Source: Allokutzneria sp. NRRL B-24872 (GTDB lineage: Bacteria; Actinomycetota; Actinomycetes; Mycobacteriales; Pseudonocardiaceae). From it: 64,000 bases of DNA. Of the stretch, positions 11,497 to 19,849 are shown one piece after another. How positions within the stretch are numbered: the first letter of the stretch is position 1; each line of letters begins with the position of its first letter. The position numbers were made by a program, and so were the translations under genes. The notes beneath the pieces were generated by a model. It saw only the letters and a program-made list of their open reading frames with translations. It ran no database searches and was not told where the DNA came from. The stretch is from positions 32,857 through 96,856 of the forward strand of contig NZ_MUMH01000039.1 of NCBI RefSeq assembly GCF_002155965.1, in the 5' to 3' direction.

Positions 11497-11520
11497 ACTT
11501 ACATTGGACGCAATGTAAGT
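11497..11520. promoter_or_regulatory. Perfect palindrome, TetR-type operator candidate
   Basis: Ten-base arms ACTTACATTG and CAATGTAAGT flank a 4-nt centre (GACG). It is AT-rich in a GC-rich background and lies 53 nt upstream of the osmC-type start and 92 nt upstream of the SDR start. Its size and TTACATT/AATGTAA core are typical of TetR-family operators. No regulator gene is adjacent. Confidence 0.75.
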
Positions 11521-11611
11521 CGGTGAGACGGTGGACACGAGGGGTCCGCGGCTGACAACCGCTCGGTTGGACTTGGGTCGGACGGTAGCGGCACGGGCAT
11601 ACGTTCGCCGC

Positions 11612-12391
11612 GTGAAGATCCAGGGAAAGCACATCGTGGTCACCGGAGCCGCCGGTGGCATCGGCCGTGCGCTCGTCGAGCGCTTCGTGGCCGAAGGCGC
11701 CCGCGCGGTGGTGGCGGCGGACCACGACCTCGCGGGGGTTCAGGCCACGGCGGAGGCGGCGGGGCCGAGCGTGACGGCGCGGAAGTTCGACGCGGGGCGG
11801 GAGGCGGACGTCCAGGACCTGGTGCGTTTCGCCAACGAGGCCAACGGGCGCATCGACGTCTTCTTCTCCAACGCGGGCGTGACCGGACCCGTGGGTGGGC
11901 CGTTGGAGACGACGAACGAGGACTGGGACTCGTTGTGGCGCATCCACGTCATGGCGCACGTGTGGGCCTCCCGCGCGGTGCTGCCGCAGATGCGCGAAGC
12001 GGGGGAGGGCTACCTGCTGAACACGGCGTCGGCGGCCGGACTGCTGACGCAGCCCTCGGCGCTGCCGTACACGGTGACCAAGCACGCGGCGGTGGCGCTC
12101 GCGGAGTGGCTGTCGATCACCTATGGCGGAGAAGGGATTCGCGTGTCCTGCGTGTGCCCGCAGGCGGTGCGCACGCAGATGCTGGTGGCGGCGATGGGTC
12201 AGAGCGAAGGGGCCTCGGACGTGGTCGCGGCGGCCGGGCTGATCGACCCGGAGGACGTGGCGCGCACGGTGGTCGACGGCATGGCCGACGAGCGGCTGCT
12301 GATCCTGCCGCACCCCGACGTGGCCCAGCGGATGGCGTTCAAGGGCGCCGACCACGAGGGCTGGCTGGCCGACCTGCGCGCGAAGATCTGA
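11612..12391 (+). CDS. SDR-family NAD(P)-dependent oxidoreductase
   Basis: From the GTG at 11612 the product is 259 residues, the normal size for a classical short-chain dehydrogenase. The cofactor motif TGAAGGIG is at 11-18, NAG at 87-89, and the catalytic Ser140, Tyr153 and Lys157 are present. An upstream in-frame start would add residues unlike the family. It heads a three-gene operon with a VOC protein (11 nt downstream) and an alpha/beta hydrolase. Together these suggest breakdown or detoxification of a small carbonyl or epoxide-type compound. The substrate is unknown. Confidence 0.9.
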   Translation: MKIQGKHIVVTGAAGGIGRALVERFVAEGARAVVAADHDLAGVQATAEAAGPSVTARKFDAGREADVQDLVRFANEANGRIDVFFSNAGVTGPVGGPLETTNEDWDSLWRIHVMAHVWASRAVLPQMREAGEGYLLNTASAAGLLTQPSALPYTVTKHAAVALAEWLSITYGGEGIRVSCVCPQAVRTQMLVAAMGQSEGASDVVAAAGLIDPEDVARTVVDGMADERLLILPHPDVAQRMAFKGADHEGWLADLRAKI

Positions 12392-12402
12392 GGAGGGCGA
12401 CC

Positions 12403-12870
12403 ATGATCCGCGGAGTGCACCACGTCGGTGTCGCCACGAAGGACATCGACCGGATTCTGCCCTTCTACCTGGACCTGATCGGCTGCGAGGTGATCACCGA
12501 CTACCGGTGGGAGCCGGGCAACAAGGCCGCGGACGAGGTGACCGGGCTGACCGGGACCTCGGCGCGCAGCCTCATGCTGCGCAAGGGGAACGCGCACATC
12601 GAGCTGTTCCAGTACCTCACCCCGGAGTCCGGCCGCGCCAACGCCGAGCTGCGACCGCACGACCCGGGCGTGACGCACTTCTGCCTGGACGTCACCGACA
12701 TCCACGGCGAGTACAGCCGCCTGAGCGCGGCCGGGGTGCCGTTCAACAGCGAGCCGCAGGAGGTCTTCCCCGGCGTGTGGACGGCATACGGCCACGACCC
12801 GGACGGCAACATCGTCGAGCTGCAAGAGGTTCTGGACCCCAACCACCGCATCGCGCTGAAGAGCTGGTGA
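12403..12870 (+). CDS. VOC-family (glyoxalase/dioxygenase fold) protein
   Basis: The 155-residue product starts behind GAGGAGGGCG. It begins GVHHVGVATKDIDRILPFY and ends with the second half-site HDPDGNIVELQEV, the repeated beta-alpha-beta pattern of the VOC superfamily. Metal ligands are likely His in the first module, the Glu of HIELFQY and the Glu of NIVELQE. It resembles methylmalonyl-CoA-epimerase-like and lactoylglutathione-lyase-like proteins. Its stop overlaps the next gene's GTG, so it is co-translated with the hydrolase. Confidence 0.88.
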   Translation: MIRGVHHVGVATKDIDRILPFYLDLIGCEVITDYRWEPGNKAADEVTGLTGTSARSLMLRKGNAHIELFQYLTPESGRANAELRPHDPGVTHFCLDVTDIHGEYSRLSAAGVPFNSEPQEVFPGVWTAYGHDPDGNIVELQEVLDPNHRIALKSW

Positions 12871-13703
12871 CCGCCGTGGAGATCGTGCTGAACGACCGCA
12901 GGTACAACGCGATCGCCGCCGGGCCGGTTGACGGCGAACTGGTGCTGCTGCTGCACGGCTGGCCGGAGTTCGCCGACTGCTGGACCGAGGAGATCGCCGC
13001 GCTCGCCGAAGCCGGGTACCGCGCGGTGGCGGTGGACCAGCGCGGGTACTCGCCGGGCGCGCGGCCGACCAAGGTCGCCGACTACCACGTCGACCACCTC
13101 GTCGCTGACGTGCTCGGATTCGCAGATGCCCTTGGCGCGCAACGGTTCCACCTCGTCGCACACGACTGGGGCGGCATCGTGGCGTGGGCCTTCGCCGGCG
13201 CGCACCCGGAGCGGCTGAAGACGCTGGCGGTGCTCGCGACGCCGCACCCGAGCGCGCTGGGCAAGGCGATCGCGGAGGACGAGGACCAGTCCCGCCGCGT
13301 CGACTACGTGCGGTTCTTCCGCCAGCCCGGCGGGATCGCCGAGGAGTCGCTGCTCGCCGACGGGGCCGCGCGGCTGCGAAACGCTTACGGCGGCAAGGTT
13401 CCCGCGCCGCTGGTCGAGGAGAACGTGCGGCGGCTGTCCGAGCCGGGCGCGCTGTCCGCGACGCTGAACTGGTACCGCGCGGCCAACGACCAGCTCGACA
13501 TCCCGGCCCGGCCGAGCACCGTGCCGACGCTGTACGTGTGGGGCAGCGAGGACGCCGCGCTCGGACCGGTCGCGGCGCACCGCACCTCGGAGTTCGTCGA
13601 CGGGCCGTACCGCTTCGTCGAGCTGACCGGCGCCAGCCACTGGCTGCCCGAGGAGGCTCCGGCGGAGGTAGGCGCTCTCATCCTCTCTCACCTGGCCGGT
13701 TGA
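12867..13703 (+). CDS. Alpha/beta hydrolase, epoxide hydrolase/dehalogenase type
   Basis: The 278-residue product begins at a GTG overlapping the VOC stop (GTGA). It has the oxyanion motif HGWPEF (30-35) and an aspartate nucleophile in AHDWGG (D100), as in epoxide hydrolases and haloalkane dehalogenases rather than serine esterases. An acidic residue in YVWGSEDAAL and a histidine in GASHWLPEEAP complete the triad. Asp-type chemistry next to an SDR and a VOC protein fits opening of an epoxide or removal of halogen, then oxidation. A strong hairpin follows the gene. Confidence 0.87.
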   Translation: MTAVEIVLNDRRYNAIAAGPVDGELVLLLHGWPEFADCWTEEIAALAEAGYRAVAVDQRGYSPGARPTKVADYHVDHLVADVLGFADALGAQRFHLVAHDWGGIVAWAFAGAHPERLKTLAVLATPHPSALGKAIAEDEDQSRRVDYVRFFRQPGGIAEESLLADGAARLRNAYGGKVPAPLVEENVRRLSEPGALSATLNWYRAANDQLDIPARPSTVPTLYVWGSEDAALGPVAAHRTSEFVDGPYRFVELTGASHWLPEEAPAEVGALILSHLAG

Positions 13704-13714
13704 TCTCATCCGGT

Positions 13715-13753
13715 GCCGGTTCCGCCGAAGGTCTTGCCGACGGCGGAACCGGC
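13715..13753 (+). terminator. 13-bp hairpin after the SDR-VOC-hydrolase operon
   Basis: GCCGGTTCCGCCG (13715-13727) pairs perfectly with CGGCGGAACCGGC (13741-13753) around a 13-nt loop, 12 nt past the hydrolase stop. There is no T run, as is common for actinobacterial terminators. Confidence 0.65.
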
Positions 13754-13825
13754 CGGACATACTCCCCGTCACCGCTGGCCGCCTCAGTGGTCCCTTCCAG
13801 GCCCCTGCACTGAGAGGCGAGCGTG

Positions 13826-15052
13826 ATGTCCAGCAGATTCCGCGCGTCCGCGGCCGTTGTCGCGGTACTCGCACTCATCCTCGGCGGCACCGCACAGGCC
13901 GAGAGCCCAGCTCCCGATCCCAGCACCATGGCGACGACCTTCGCCGACGAGTTCAACCTGCCCGCGGGAACGCCGGTCGACGGCTCGAAGTGGCAGTTGG
14001 AGACCGGCGACAACGTCAACAACCACGAGCGGCAGTTCTACACCAACAGCACCAGCAACGCCGTCCACGACGGCGCGGGCAACCTGGTGATCACCGCGCG
14101 CCGGGAGAACCCCGGCAACTACCAGTGCTGGTACGGGCGGTGCGAGTACACCTCGGCGCGGCTGAACACCGCGGGCCGCTTCACCCAGGCGTACGGCCGT
14201 TTCGAGGCTCGGATGAAGCTCCCGCGCGGCAAGGGGATGTGGCCCGCGTTCTGGATGCTCGGCGACAACATGGGCCAGGTCGGCTGGCCGCAGGCGGGCG
14301 AGATCGACATCATGGAGAACGTCGGCCACCTGATGAACACCGTGCACGGAACCCTGCACGGGCCCGGCTACTCCGGCTCCGGCGGTATCGGCGCGGCCTA
14401 CAACGGGCCGAACTTCGGCGACGGCTTCCACACCTTCGCGGTGGACTGGGCGCCGAACCGGATCACCTGGTACGTCGACGGAAACGCTTACCAGACAAGG
14501 ACTCCGGCCGACCTCGGCGGACGGCAGTGGGTCTTCGACCACCCGTTCTTCCTGATACTCAACCTGGCCGTCGGCGGCTACTGGCCGGGCGACCCCGACG
14601 GCAGCACGGTGTTCCCGCAGCAGCTCGTCGTCGACTACGTCCGCGTCACCACCAACAGCACGGGGGCGCCGACCGGGCAGATCACCGGGCTCGCGGGCAA
14701 GTGCGTCGACGTCGCGAACGCCAGCACCGCAAACGGGACACCGATCCAGTTGCACGACTGCAACGGCAACGCCGCGCAGAACTGGACGGTCGCCGGTGAC
14801 GGCACGATCCGCGCGCTCGGCAAGTGCCTCGACGTGAACAACAACGGCGCCAACGACGGGGCGGCCGTGGTGCTGTGGGACTGCCACGGCGGTGCCAACC
14901 AGAAGTGGGCGACACCGGCCGCCAGGGACATCGTGAGCATCTCCGGCAACAGATGTCTCGACGTCACCGGCAACAACTCCGCCAACGGGACGCGGCTGCA
15001 GGTGTGGACGTGCGCGGGCACCGCGAACCAGAAGTGGAACGTTCCGCGCTAG
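13826..15052 (+). CDS. Secreted GH16 beta-1,3-glucanase with ricin-type carbohydrate-binding domain
   Basis: The 408-residue product has a signal peptide (hydrophobic core about 8-22, cleavage near AQA-ES). The GH16 catalytic domain contains E159-I-D161-I-M-E164, the nucleophile and acid/base signature of laminarinases, with WPAFWML just before it. Residues about 285-408 form a ricin-type beta-trefoil (CBM13) with repeated CLDV and QKW motifs. It should be exported and cut beta-1,3-glucans such as laminarin or fungal wall. ATG 13826 and GTG 13823 are adjacent start choices behind GAGAGGCGA. A strong terminator follows. A GH81 glucanase is encoded 18 kb downstream. Confidence 0.94.
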   Translation: MSSRFRASAAVVAVLALILGGTAQAESPAPDPSTMATTFADEFNLPAGTPVDGSKWQLETGDNVNNHERQFYTNSTSNAVHDGAGNLVITARRENPGNYQCWYGRCEYTSARLNTAGRFTQAYGRFEARMKLPRGKGMWPAFWMLGDNMGQVGWPQAGEIDIMENVGHLMNTVHGTLHGPGYSGSGGIGAAYNGPNFGDGFHTFAVDWAPNRITWYVDGNAYQTRTPADLGGRQWVFDHPFFLILNLAVGGYWPGDPDGSTVFPQQLVVDYVRVTTNSTGAPTGQITGLAGKCVDVANASTANGTPIQLHDCNGNAAQNWTVAGDGTIRALGKCLDVNNNGANDGAAVVLWDCHGGANQKWATPAARDIVSISGNRCLDVTGNNSANGTRLQVWTCAGTANQKWNVPR

Positions 15053-15066
15053 GTCCGAAAGGGCTC

Positions 15067-15117
15067 AATCCGCCGCTTTTTCTTTTATTCACAGAGAGAA
15101 AGCGGCGGATTTCTTTT
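15067..15117 (+). terminator. Rho-independent terminator
   Basis: AATCCGCCGCTTT (15067-15079) pairs perfectly with AAAGCGGCGGATT (15099-15111), and the stem runs into TTCTTTT. It ends the GH16 transcript and leaves only 15 nt before the next start codon. Confidence 0.9.
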
Positions 15118-15132
15118 GGGTAACATGCCGGT

Positions 15133-16593
15133 GTGCTGAAAAGATCAACCGCGCTGGTCGTCGCGACCTTGATCGCAATGACCTCGACTCCGGCCGTCGC
15201 CGCTCCCGCGCTCGCCTGGGGTGAGTGCGCAGGTCTGCCCGCCGAGCTGGAGTGCGTCAAGCTCGATGTCGCGCTGGACCACCGGAACCCGTTCTCGCGC
15301 AAGCTCACCATCGATGTGAGCAGGCTGAAGGCGACCGGCGGCAAGGGGCGTGAGCTGCTGCTGCTCAACCCCGGCGGCCCCGGCGGCGAGGGCGTGGGCC
15401 TGCCGATGGCGTTCAAGGACAACGCGATCGCAGCGAAGTTCGAGGTCGTGGGCTTCAACCCGCGCGGAACGGGCAGTTCGGTGCTGGACTGCGGACTTCC
15501 GCCGGAAGCCGGGCTCCCGGTGACCAGGCCGACCGAACAGCAGATCCGCGACTACACCGCCGACGCGCAGCGCCGTGAGCGCGCGTGCCAGCAGGCTGGA
15601 GCCGCCATTCGGCCGCATCTCAGCACCGCGAATACCGCGAGGGACATGGATGTCATCCGTTCGGCCCTTGGCGGGAAGAAAATCAACTATCTCGGCTTCT
15701 CCTACGGCACCTATCTCGGCGCCGTCTACGGATCGTTGTTCCCGCACCGGATGAACCGAAGTGTCTTCGATTCTTCGATGAACCCCGAGTGGCTGTATTA
15801 CGAGCAGGCCAAGCAGCAGGCCGTCTCCGCGCGGCAGAACTACCGCACCTGGACCGGCTGGGTCGCCGAGCACCACGCGCACTACGGCTTCGGCCGCACC
15901 GCCGCCGAGGTCCAGGCGTCCCTGGACGCGCTCGGCAAGGCGCTCGCCGCGAAACCGTTGGTGGTGCAGGGCGCGCCGTACCCCATCGACCGCAACGCGC
16001 TCGACATCGTGCTCGGCTCGCAGACCCCGAACCGCGCTGGCTGGACGACCTTGACGGCCGCCGTCAAGAAGGTTCGCGAGGCCTCCGCCTCCGGCACCCT
16101 CGACCTCGACACCGCCAAGGCGCTCGGCGCGATGCTCAACGACCTCAAGCTCGGCCTCGAACTGCTGCACTCCGGCTCGTTCGCGACCGTCACCTGCGAG
16201 GCCGCTTGGTCGCGCGACACCCGGCTCTACGCCGCCGAGATGCGCCGCTTCGCCACCGAGTACCCCTTCGGTCGCGGCGCCCACGCCGCAGCCGCCTCCG
16301 AGTGCGCCTTCCGCTCCTTCACTCCTGCCGAGCCCATGGTTCCCTTGCGCCGCACCGGTTATCCGGCCGGGCTCGTCGTGCAGGGCGATCACGACCCGGT
16401 GACCGGCTACGCGGGCGGCCCCGTCATGGCAGCGAAGATGGACTACCGCCTGGTGTCCGTTGTGGACAGTGGGGTGCACGGGCACTACGGCCGCAACGAC
16501 TGCGTCACCAAGGCCGTCGACACCTACCTCATCGACGGAGTCCTCCCCGCGCGCGGCACCACCTGCGCAGGCCCTCCCCGCCCCAAACCCTGA
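15133..16593 (+). CDS. Secreted tripeptidyl-aminopeptidase-like alpha/beta hydrolase
   Basis: The 486-residue protein has an N-terminal signal peptide ending near AVAAPA. The oxyanion region is NPGGPGGEG (79-87). The serine nucleophile is S190 in GFSYGTYLG. The acidic residue lies in QGDHDPVTG and the histidine in DSGVHGHYG. This is the layout of Streptomyces secreted tripeptidyl aminopeptidases (TAP/SlpD type). The usual C-terminal TAP domain is present. The start is a GTG only 15 nt past a terminator. TAACAT at 15121-15126 could be a -10 box giving a leaderless transcript. The stop lies inside the first unit of a repeat array. Confidence 0.88.
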   Translation: MLKRSTALVVATLIAMTSTPAVAAPALAWGECAGLPAELECVKLDVALDHRNPFSRKLTIDVSRLKATGGKGRELLLLNPGGPGGEGVGLPMAFKDNAIAAKFEVVGFNPRGTGSSVLDCGLPPEAGLPVTRPTEQQIRDYTADAQRRERACQQAGAAIRPHLSTANTARDMDVIRSALGGKKINYLGFSYGTYLGAVYGSLFPHRMNRSVFDSSMNPEWLYYEQAKQQAVSARQNYRTWTGWVAEHHAHYGFGRTAAEVQASLDALGKALAAKPLVVQGAPYPIDRNALDIVLGSQTPNRAGWTTLTAAVKKVREASASGTLDLDTAKALGAMLNDLKLGLELLHSGSFATVTCEAAWSRDTRLYAAEMRRFATEYPFGRGAHAAAASECAFRSFTPAEPMVPLRRTGYPAGLVVQGDHDPVTGYAGGPVMAAKMDYRLVSVVDSGVHGHYGRNDCVTKAVDTYLIDGVLPARGTTCAGPPRPKP

Positions 16594-16740
16594 ACGACCC
16601 CTTCAGTGCGCTACGGAAGCCCTGAACGACCCGTTTGGTGCGCTCAACTCCCCGAACGACCCGTTTGGTGCGTTGAAGGAGCTGAACGGGTCGTTTAGTG
16701 CGTTCAAGTACCCAAACGGGTCGTTCAGGGCGAACCGCGG
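16589..16740. repeat. 30-nt repeat array 1 (five units)
   Basis: Units begin at 16589, 16621, 16651, 16681 and 16711. The first three carry GAACGACCCSTT and the last two the inverse AACGGGTCGTT, so the array ends can pair (CCTGAACGACCCGTTTGG with CCAAACGGGTCGTTCAGG). It fills the junction between the peptidase gene and the convergent glutaminase gene and supplies the peptidase stop codon. Related arrays lie at 23641 and 31356. Confidence 0.85.
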
Positions 16741-16742
16741 AG

Positions 16743-17657
16743 CTAGAAGACGGACCAGCCGGTGAGGGTGGTGAAGCGGTCGAGGGCCGCCACGCCCGCG
16801 ACGGAGTTGCCGCGCGCGTCGAGGCCGGGGCTCCACACGCACACGGTGCAGCGGCCGGGGACGACGGCGAGGATGGCGCCGCTGACCCCGCTCTTGCCGG
16901 GCAGGCCGACGCGGTAGGCGAACTGGCCCGCCGCGTCGTAGGTGCCGCAGGTGAGCATGACGGCGTTGACCCGCTTGGCCTGGCTGCGCTCCAGCAGACG
17001 GGAGCCGTCGTTGCGCACGCCGTGCCGCGCGAGGAACAACCCGGACAGCGCCAGCTCGGCGCAGTTCATCGCGATGGAGCACTGCCGCACGTACTGGGCG
17101 AGCACGTCGGGCACGGGCGTGCGCATGTTGCCGTAGGAGGCCATGAAGTACGCCAGCGCCCGGTTGCGGTCGGCGTTGGCGGCCTCGGACGCGGCGACCT
17201 CCTCGTCGACGACGATGCCGGGGGAGCCGCTTTCCTTGCGCAGGAAGGAAAGCAGCTCCTCGGTCACATCGCAGCCGCGCGCGGCCAGCTCGTCGGTGAC
17301 GACGATGGCACCGGAGTTGATGAACGGGTTGCGCGGTATGCCGTCCTCGTGCTCCAACTGGACGAGCGAGTTGAACGGGTCACCGGAGGGCTCGCGGCCG
17401 ACGCGGTCCCAGACCTCGTCCCCGCCGGGCTGGGCGAGGGCGAGGGCCAGGGTGAACACCTTCGACACGCTCTGCACGGAGAAGCGCTCGCGCCACTCCC
17501 CGGTGCCGTGCACCGTCCCGTCCAGCTCCGCGACGGCCATGCCGAAGCGCGCGGTGTCCACGCGGGCCAGCGCCGGGATGTAGTCGGCGGCCGAGCCCTT
17601 GCCGACCTCGTCGGCCACCTCGGCGGAGATCCGCGCGAGCAGGTCAGGAATGTGCAC
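16743..17657 (-). CDS. glsA: Glutaminase A
   Basis: The 304-residue product is the normal size for GlsA. It hydrolyses glutamine to glutamate and ammonia using a beta-lactamase-like Ser-Lys pair, here S63-V-S-K66 in FSVQSVSKVF. Other family blocks are EPSGDPFNS, NPFINSGAI and GLPGKSGVSG. It starts at a GTG 4 nt after the glmS stop, so it is the second gene of a glmS-glsA unit. The pairing is curious, because GlmS consumes the same substrate; the pair may balance the glutamine supply. Transcription ends towards repeat array 1. Confidence 0.95.
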   Translation of the reverse strand: MHIPDLLARISAEVADEVGKGSAADYIPALARVDTARFGMAVAELDGTVHGTGEWRERFSVQSVSKVFTLALALAQPGGDEVWDRVGREPSGDPFNSLVQLEHEDGIPRNPFINSGAIVVTDELAARGCDVTEELLSFLRKESGSPGIVVDEEVAASEAANADRNRALAYFMASYGNMRTPVPDVLAQYVRQCSIAMNCAELALSGLFLARHGVRNDGSRLLERSQAKRVNAVMLTCGTYDAAGQFAYRVGLPGKSGVSGAILAVVPGRCTVCVWSPGLDARGNSVAGVAALDRFTTLTGWSVF

Positions 17658-17661
17658 GCGC

Positions 17662-19497
17662 CTATTCCACCGTGACGCTCTTGGCCAGGTTGCGGGGGCG
17701 GTCGATGTCGCGCCCCAGCTTGGCCGCCAGGTGGTAGGCGAACAGCTGCAACGGGATGGTGAACAGGATCGGGTCCAGCTCGGTCTCGTTGCGCGGCACC
17801 CGCAGCTCGGCGTCGACGAGACCGGCGGGCAGCTCGGCGTTGGTGACCGCGATCACCGCGCCGCTGCGGGCCTTGATCTCCTCGATGGTGCCGATGTTCT
17901 TCGACAGCAGCTCGTCGTCCGGGACGACGATCACGGTCGGCATGGTGTTGTCGATCAGCGCGAGCGGGCCGTGCTTGAGCTCGGAGGCCTGGTATGCCTC
18001 GGCGTGCACGTAGGAGATCTCCTTGAGCTTCTGCGCGCCCTCGCGGGCCACCGGCCAGCCCCGGACGCGGCCGACGAAGAACATGCTCCTGGTGTCGGCG
18101 AAGCGCGCGGCGACCTGGGCCACGGCCTGCTCCTGGGCCAGGATCTCCGCGACCTGTTCGGGCAGGCGGCGCAGACCGGCGACGATCCGCTTGCCGTCGG
18201 CGGTGGACAGGTCGCGCACGCGGCCCAGCAGCAGGCCGAGCATGGCCAGCGAGGTCGCGGTGTTGGTCAGCGCCTTGGTCGATGCCACCGACACCTCGGG
18301 GCCGGCGTGCAGGAAGATGCCGCTGCCGCACTCGCGGGCGATGGCGCTGCCGACCACGTTCACCACGCCGAGCAGCTGACCGCCCTTGCGCTTGAGCTCC
18401 TGCGCCGCGGCGAGGGTGTCCAGGGTCTCGCCGGACTGGCTCAGCGCCACGTACAGGGTGTCGGCCTCCACCACCGGGTTGCGGTAGCGGAACTCCGAGG
18501 CGGGCTCGGCGTCGGCGGGGATGCGGGCGAGCTCCTCCACCAGCTGCGCGCCCATCTGGCCCGCGTAGTAGGAGGACCCGCAGCCGAGGAACTTCACCCG
18601 GCGGATCGCGCGCAGCTCGCGCGGCTCCATGTTGATGCCGCCGAGGTGCGCGGTGGCGAAGCGCTCGTTGAGCCGTCCGCTCAGCGCCCTGGCCAGCGCG
18701 GTGGGCTGCTCGTGGATCTCCTTGCTCATGAAGTCCGTCGAGCCGCCCAGCTCGTAGTCGTCGGCCACCAGGTCCACGGTGGTCGGGGACTTCACCACCG
18801 GGCTGGCCTCCACGGCCAGGGTGCTGGTGTGGAACTCGTCGGAGCGCACCACGGCCAGCTCGCCGTCGTCGAGGTAGACGACCTGCTGGGTGTGCCGGAC
18901 GAGCGCGGCCACGTCGGAGGCGACGAACATCTCGCCCTCGCCGATGCCGAGCACGATGGGGCTGCCGTTGCGCGCCACCACCAGGTGGTCGGGGTTGTCG
19001 CGGTCGAGCACCACGATGCCGTAGGTGCCCTCGACGCGGCTGAGCGCGGCGCGGACGGCCTCCTCCAGGCTCGGCGCGTCCTCGGCGGCCATCAGGCGGC
19101 CGATCAGGTGCGCGAGCGCCTCGGTGTCGGTCTCGGAGGCGAAGCTCACGCCCTCGGCGGTCAGCTGCGCGCGCAGGCGGTCGGAGTTCTCGATGATGCC
19201 GTTGTGCACCAGGGCGATCCGGCCCGCGGAGTCCAGGTGCGGGTGCGCGTTGGCGTCGCTGGGCTCACCGTGGGTGGCCCACCGGGTGTGCGCGATGCCG
19301 ACGGCGGCCGGGATCTCCTCCTTGATCAGGTTGCGCAGCTGCTGGACGCGCCCCTCGGTCTTGATCACGCGGAGGCCGCCCGCCTCGGGGGTCGCCAACC
19401 CGGCGGAGTCGTACCCGCGGTACTCCAGCCGGTGCAGACCCTCGACGAGGATCGGCGCTGCCGGACGTTTCCCGACGTACCCAACGATGCCGCACAC
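17662..19497 (-). CDS. glmS: Glutamine-fructose-6-phosphate aminotransferase (isomerizing)
   Basis: The 611-residue protein makes glucosamine-6-phosphate from fructose-6-phosphate and glutamine, the first step to UDP-GlcNAc and the cell wall. It begins MCGIVGYVG, so Cys2 is the glutaminase nucleophile after Met removal. The glutaminase domain (1-240) has RLEYRGYDSAG and THGEPSDANAHPH-type motifs. Two SIS isomerase domains follow (CGSSYYAGQ and SELKHGPLALI), and it ends DRPRNLAKSVTVE. The GTG start lies behind AAGGGACAGG. A small conserved gene lies 17 nt upstream. Confidence 0.97.
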   Translation of the reverse strand: MCGIVGYVGKRPAAPILVEGLHRLEYRGYDSAGLATPEAGGLRVIKTEGRVQQLRNLIKEEIPAAVGIAHTRWATHGEPSDANAHPHLDSAGRIALVHNGIIENSDRLRAQLTAEGVSFASETDTEALAHLIGRLMAAEDAPSLEEAVRAALSRVEGTYGIVVLDRDNPDHLVVARNGSPIVLGIGEGEMFVASDVAALVRHTQQVVYLDDGELAVVRSDEFHTSTLAVEASPVVKSPTTVDLVADDYELGGSTDFMSKEIHEQPTALARALSGRLNERFATAHLGGINMEPRELRAIRRVKFLGCGSSYYAGQMGAQLVEELARIPADAEPASEFRYRNPVVEADTLYVALSQSGETLDTLAAAQELKRKGGQLLGVVNVVGSAIARECGSGIFLHAGPEVSVASTKALTNTATSLAMLGLLLGRVRDLSTADGKRIVAGLRRLPEQVAEILAQEQAVAQVAARFADTRSMFFVGRVRGWPVAREGAQKLKEISYVHAEAYQASELKHGPLALIDNTMPTVIVVPDDELLSKNIGTIEEIKARSGAVIAVTNAELPAGLVDAELRVPRNETELDPILFTIPLQLFAYHLAAKLGRDIDRPRNLAKSVTVE

Positions 19498-19514
19498 GTC
19501 TGTGACCTGTCCCT

Positions 19515-19784
19515 TCAGCCGTACACGATGCGCCGCAGCTGGCGTTCGCTGAACGCGGGGGCGGCCACTGGCCGCCGCCGCAGCTCGGCCGCGAGCACGC
19601 CCCAGATCTCGGCGTTGCGCAGCTGCTGGCGCTGGAGTTCGGAGTGCCGTCGCCGTACGTAGTCCTCGGCGCTCTCGCCGAAGTACGCGATGACGTCGGC
19701 GACCACCCGGGCCGCCGTCGACGGGGGCAGGCCGGTCGTGGCCGACACGTGCCGGACCAGTTCGCCCGCCCCGTCTTCACTCAC
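19515..19784 (-). CDS. Small conserved protein upstream of glmS
   Basis: Its 89 residues are mostly helical, with a basic C-terminal end (FSERQLRRIVYG). I do not recognise a named family. It lies 17 nt upstream of glmS on the same strand and probably shares its transcript. The proposed GTG start has a weak ribosome-binding site. Codon use matches the neighbours, so it is likely a real gene. Confidence 0.65.
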   Translation of the reverse strand: MSEDGAGELVRHVSATTGLPPSTAARVVADVIAYFGESAEDYVRRRHSELQRQQLRNAEIWGVLAAELRRRPVAAPAFSERQLRRIVYG

Positions 19785-19849
19785 GAGGAGCGAGCGTGTC
19801 AGACGCGGGCCGCCGACTCAAGTTCCCTGCCCGATATCGGGCAGGCGTG

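Noticed and set aside
16589..16740. Array 1 as a CRISPR
   Set aside because: Units are 30-nt variants with alternating orientation, no unique spacers, and no cas genes in the window.
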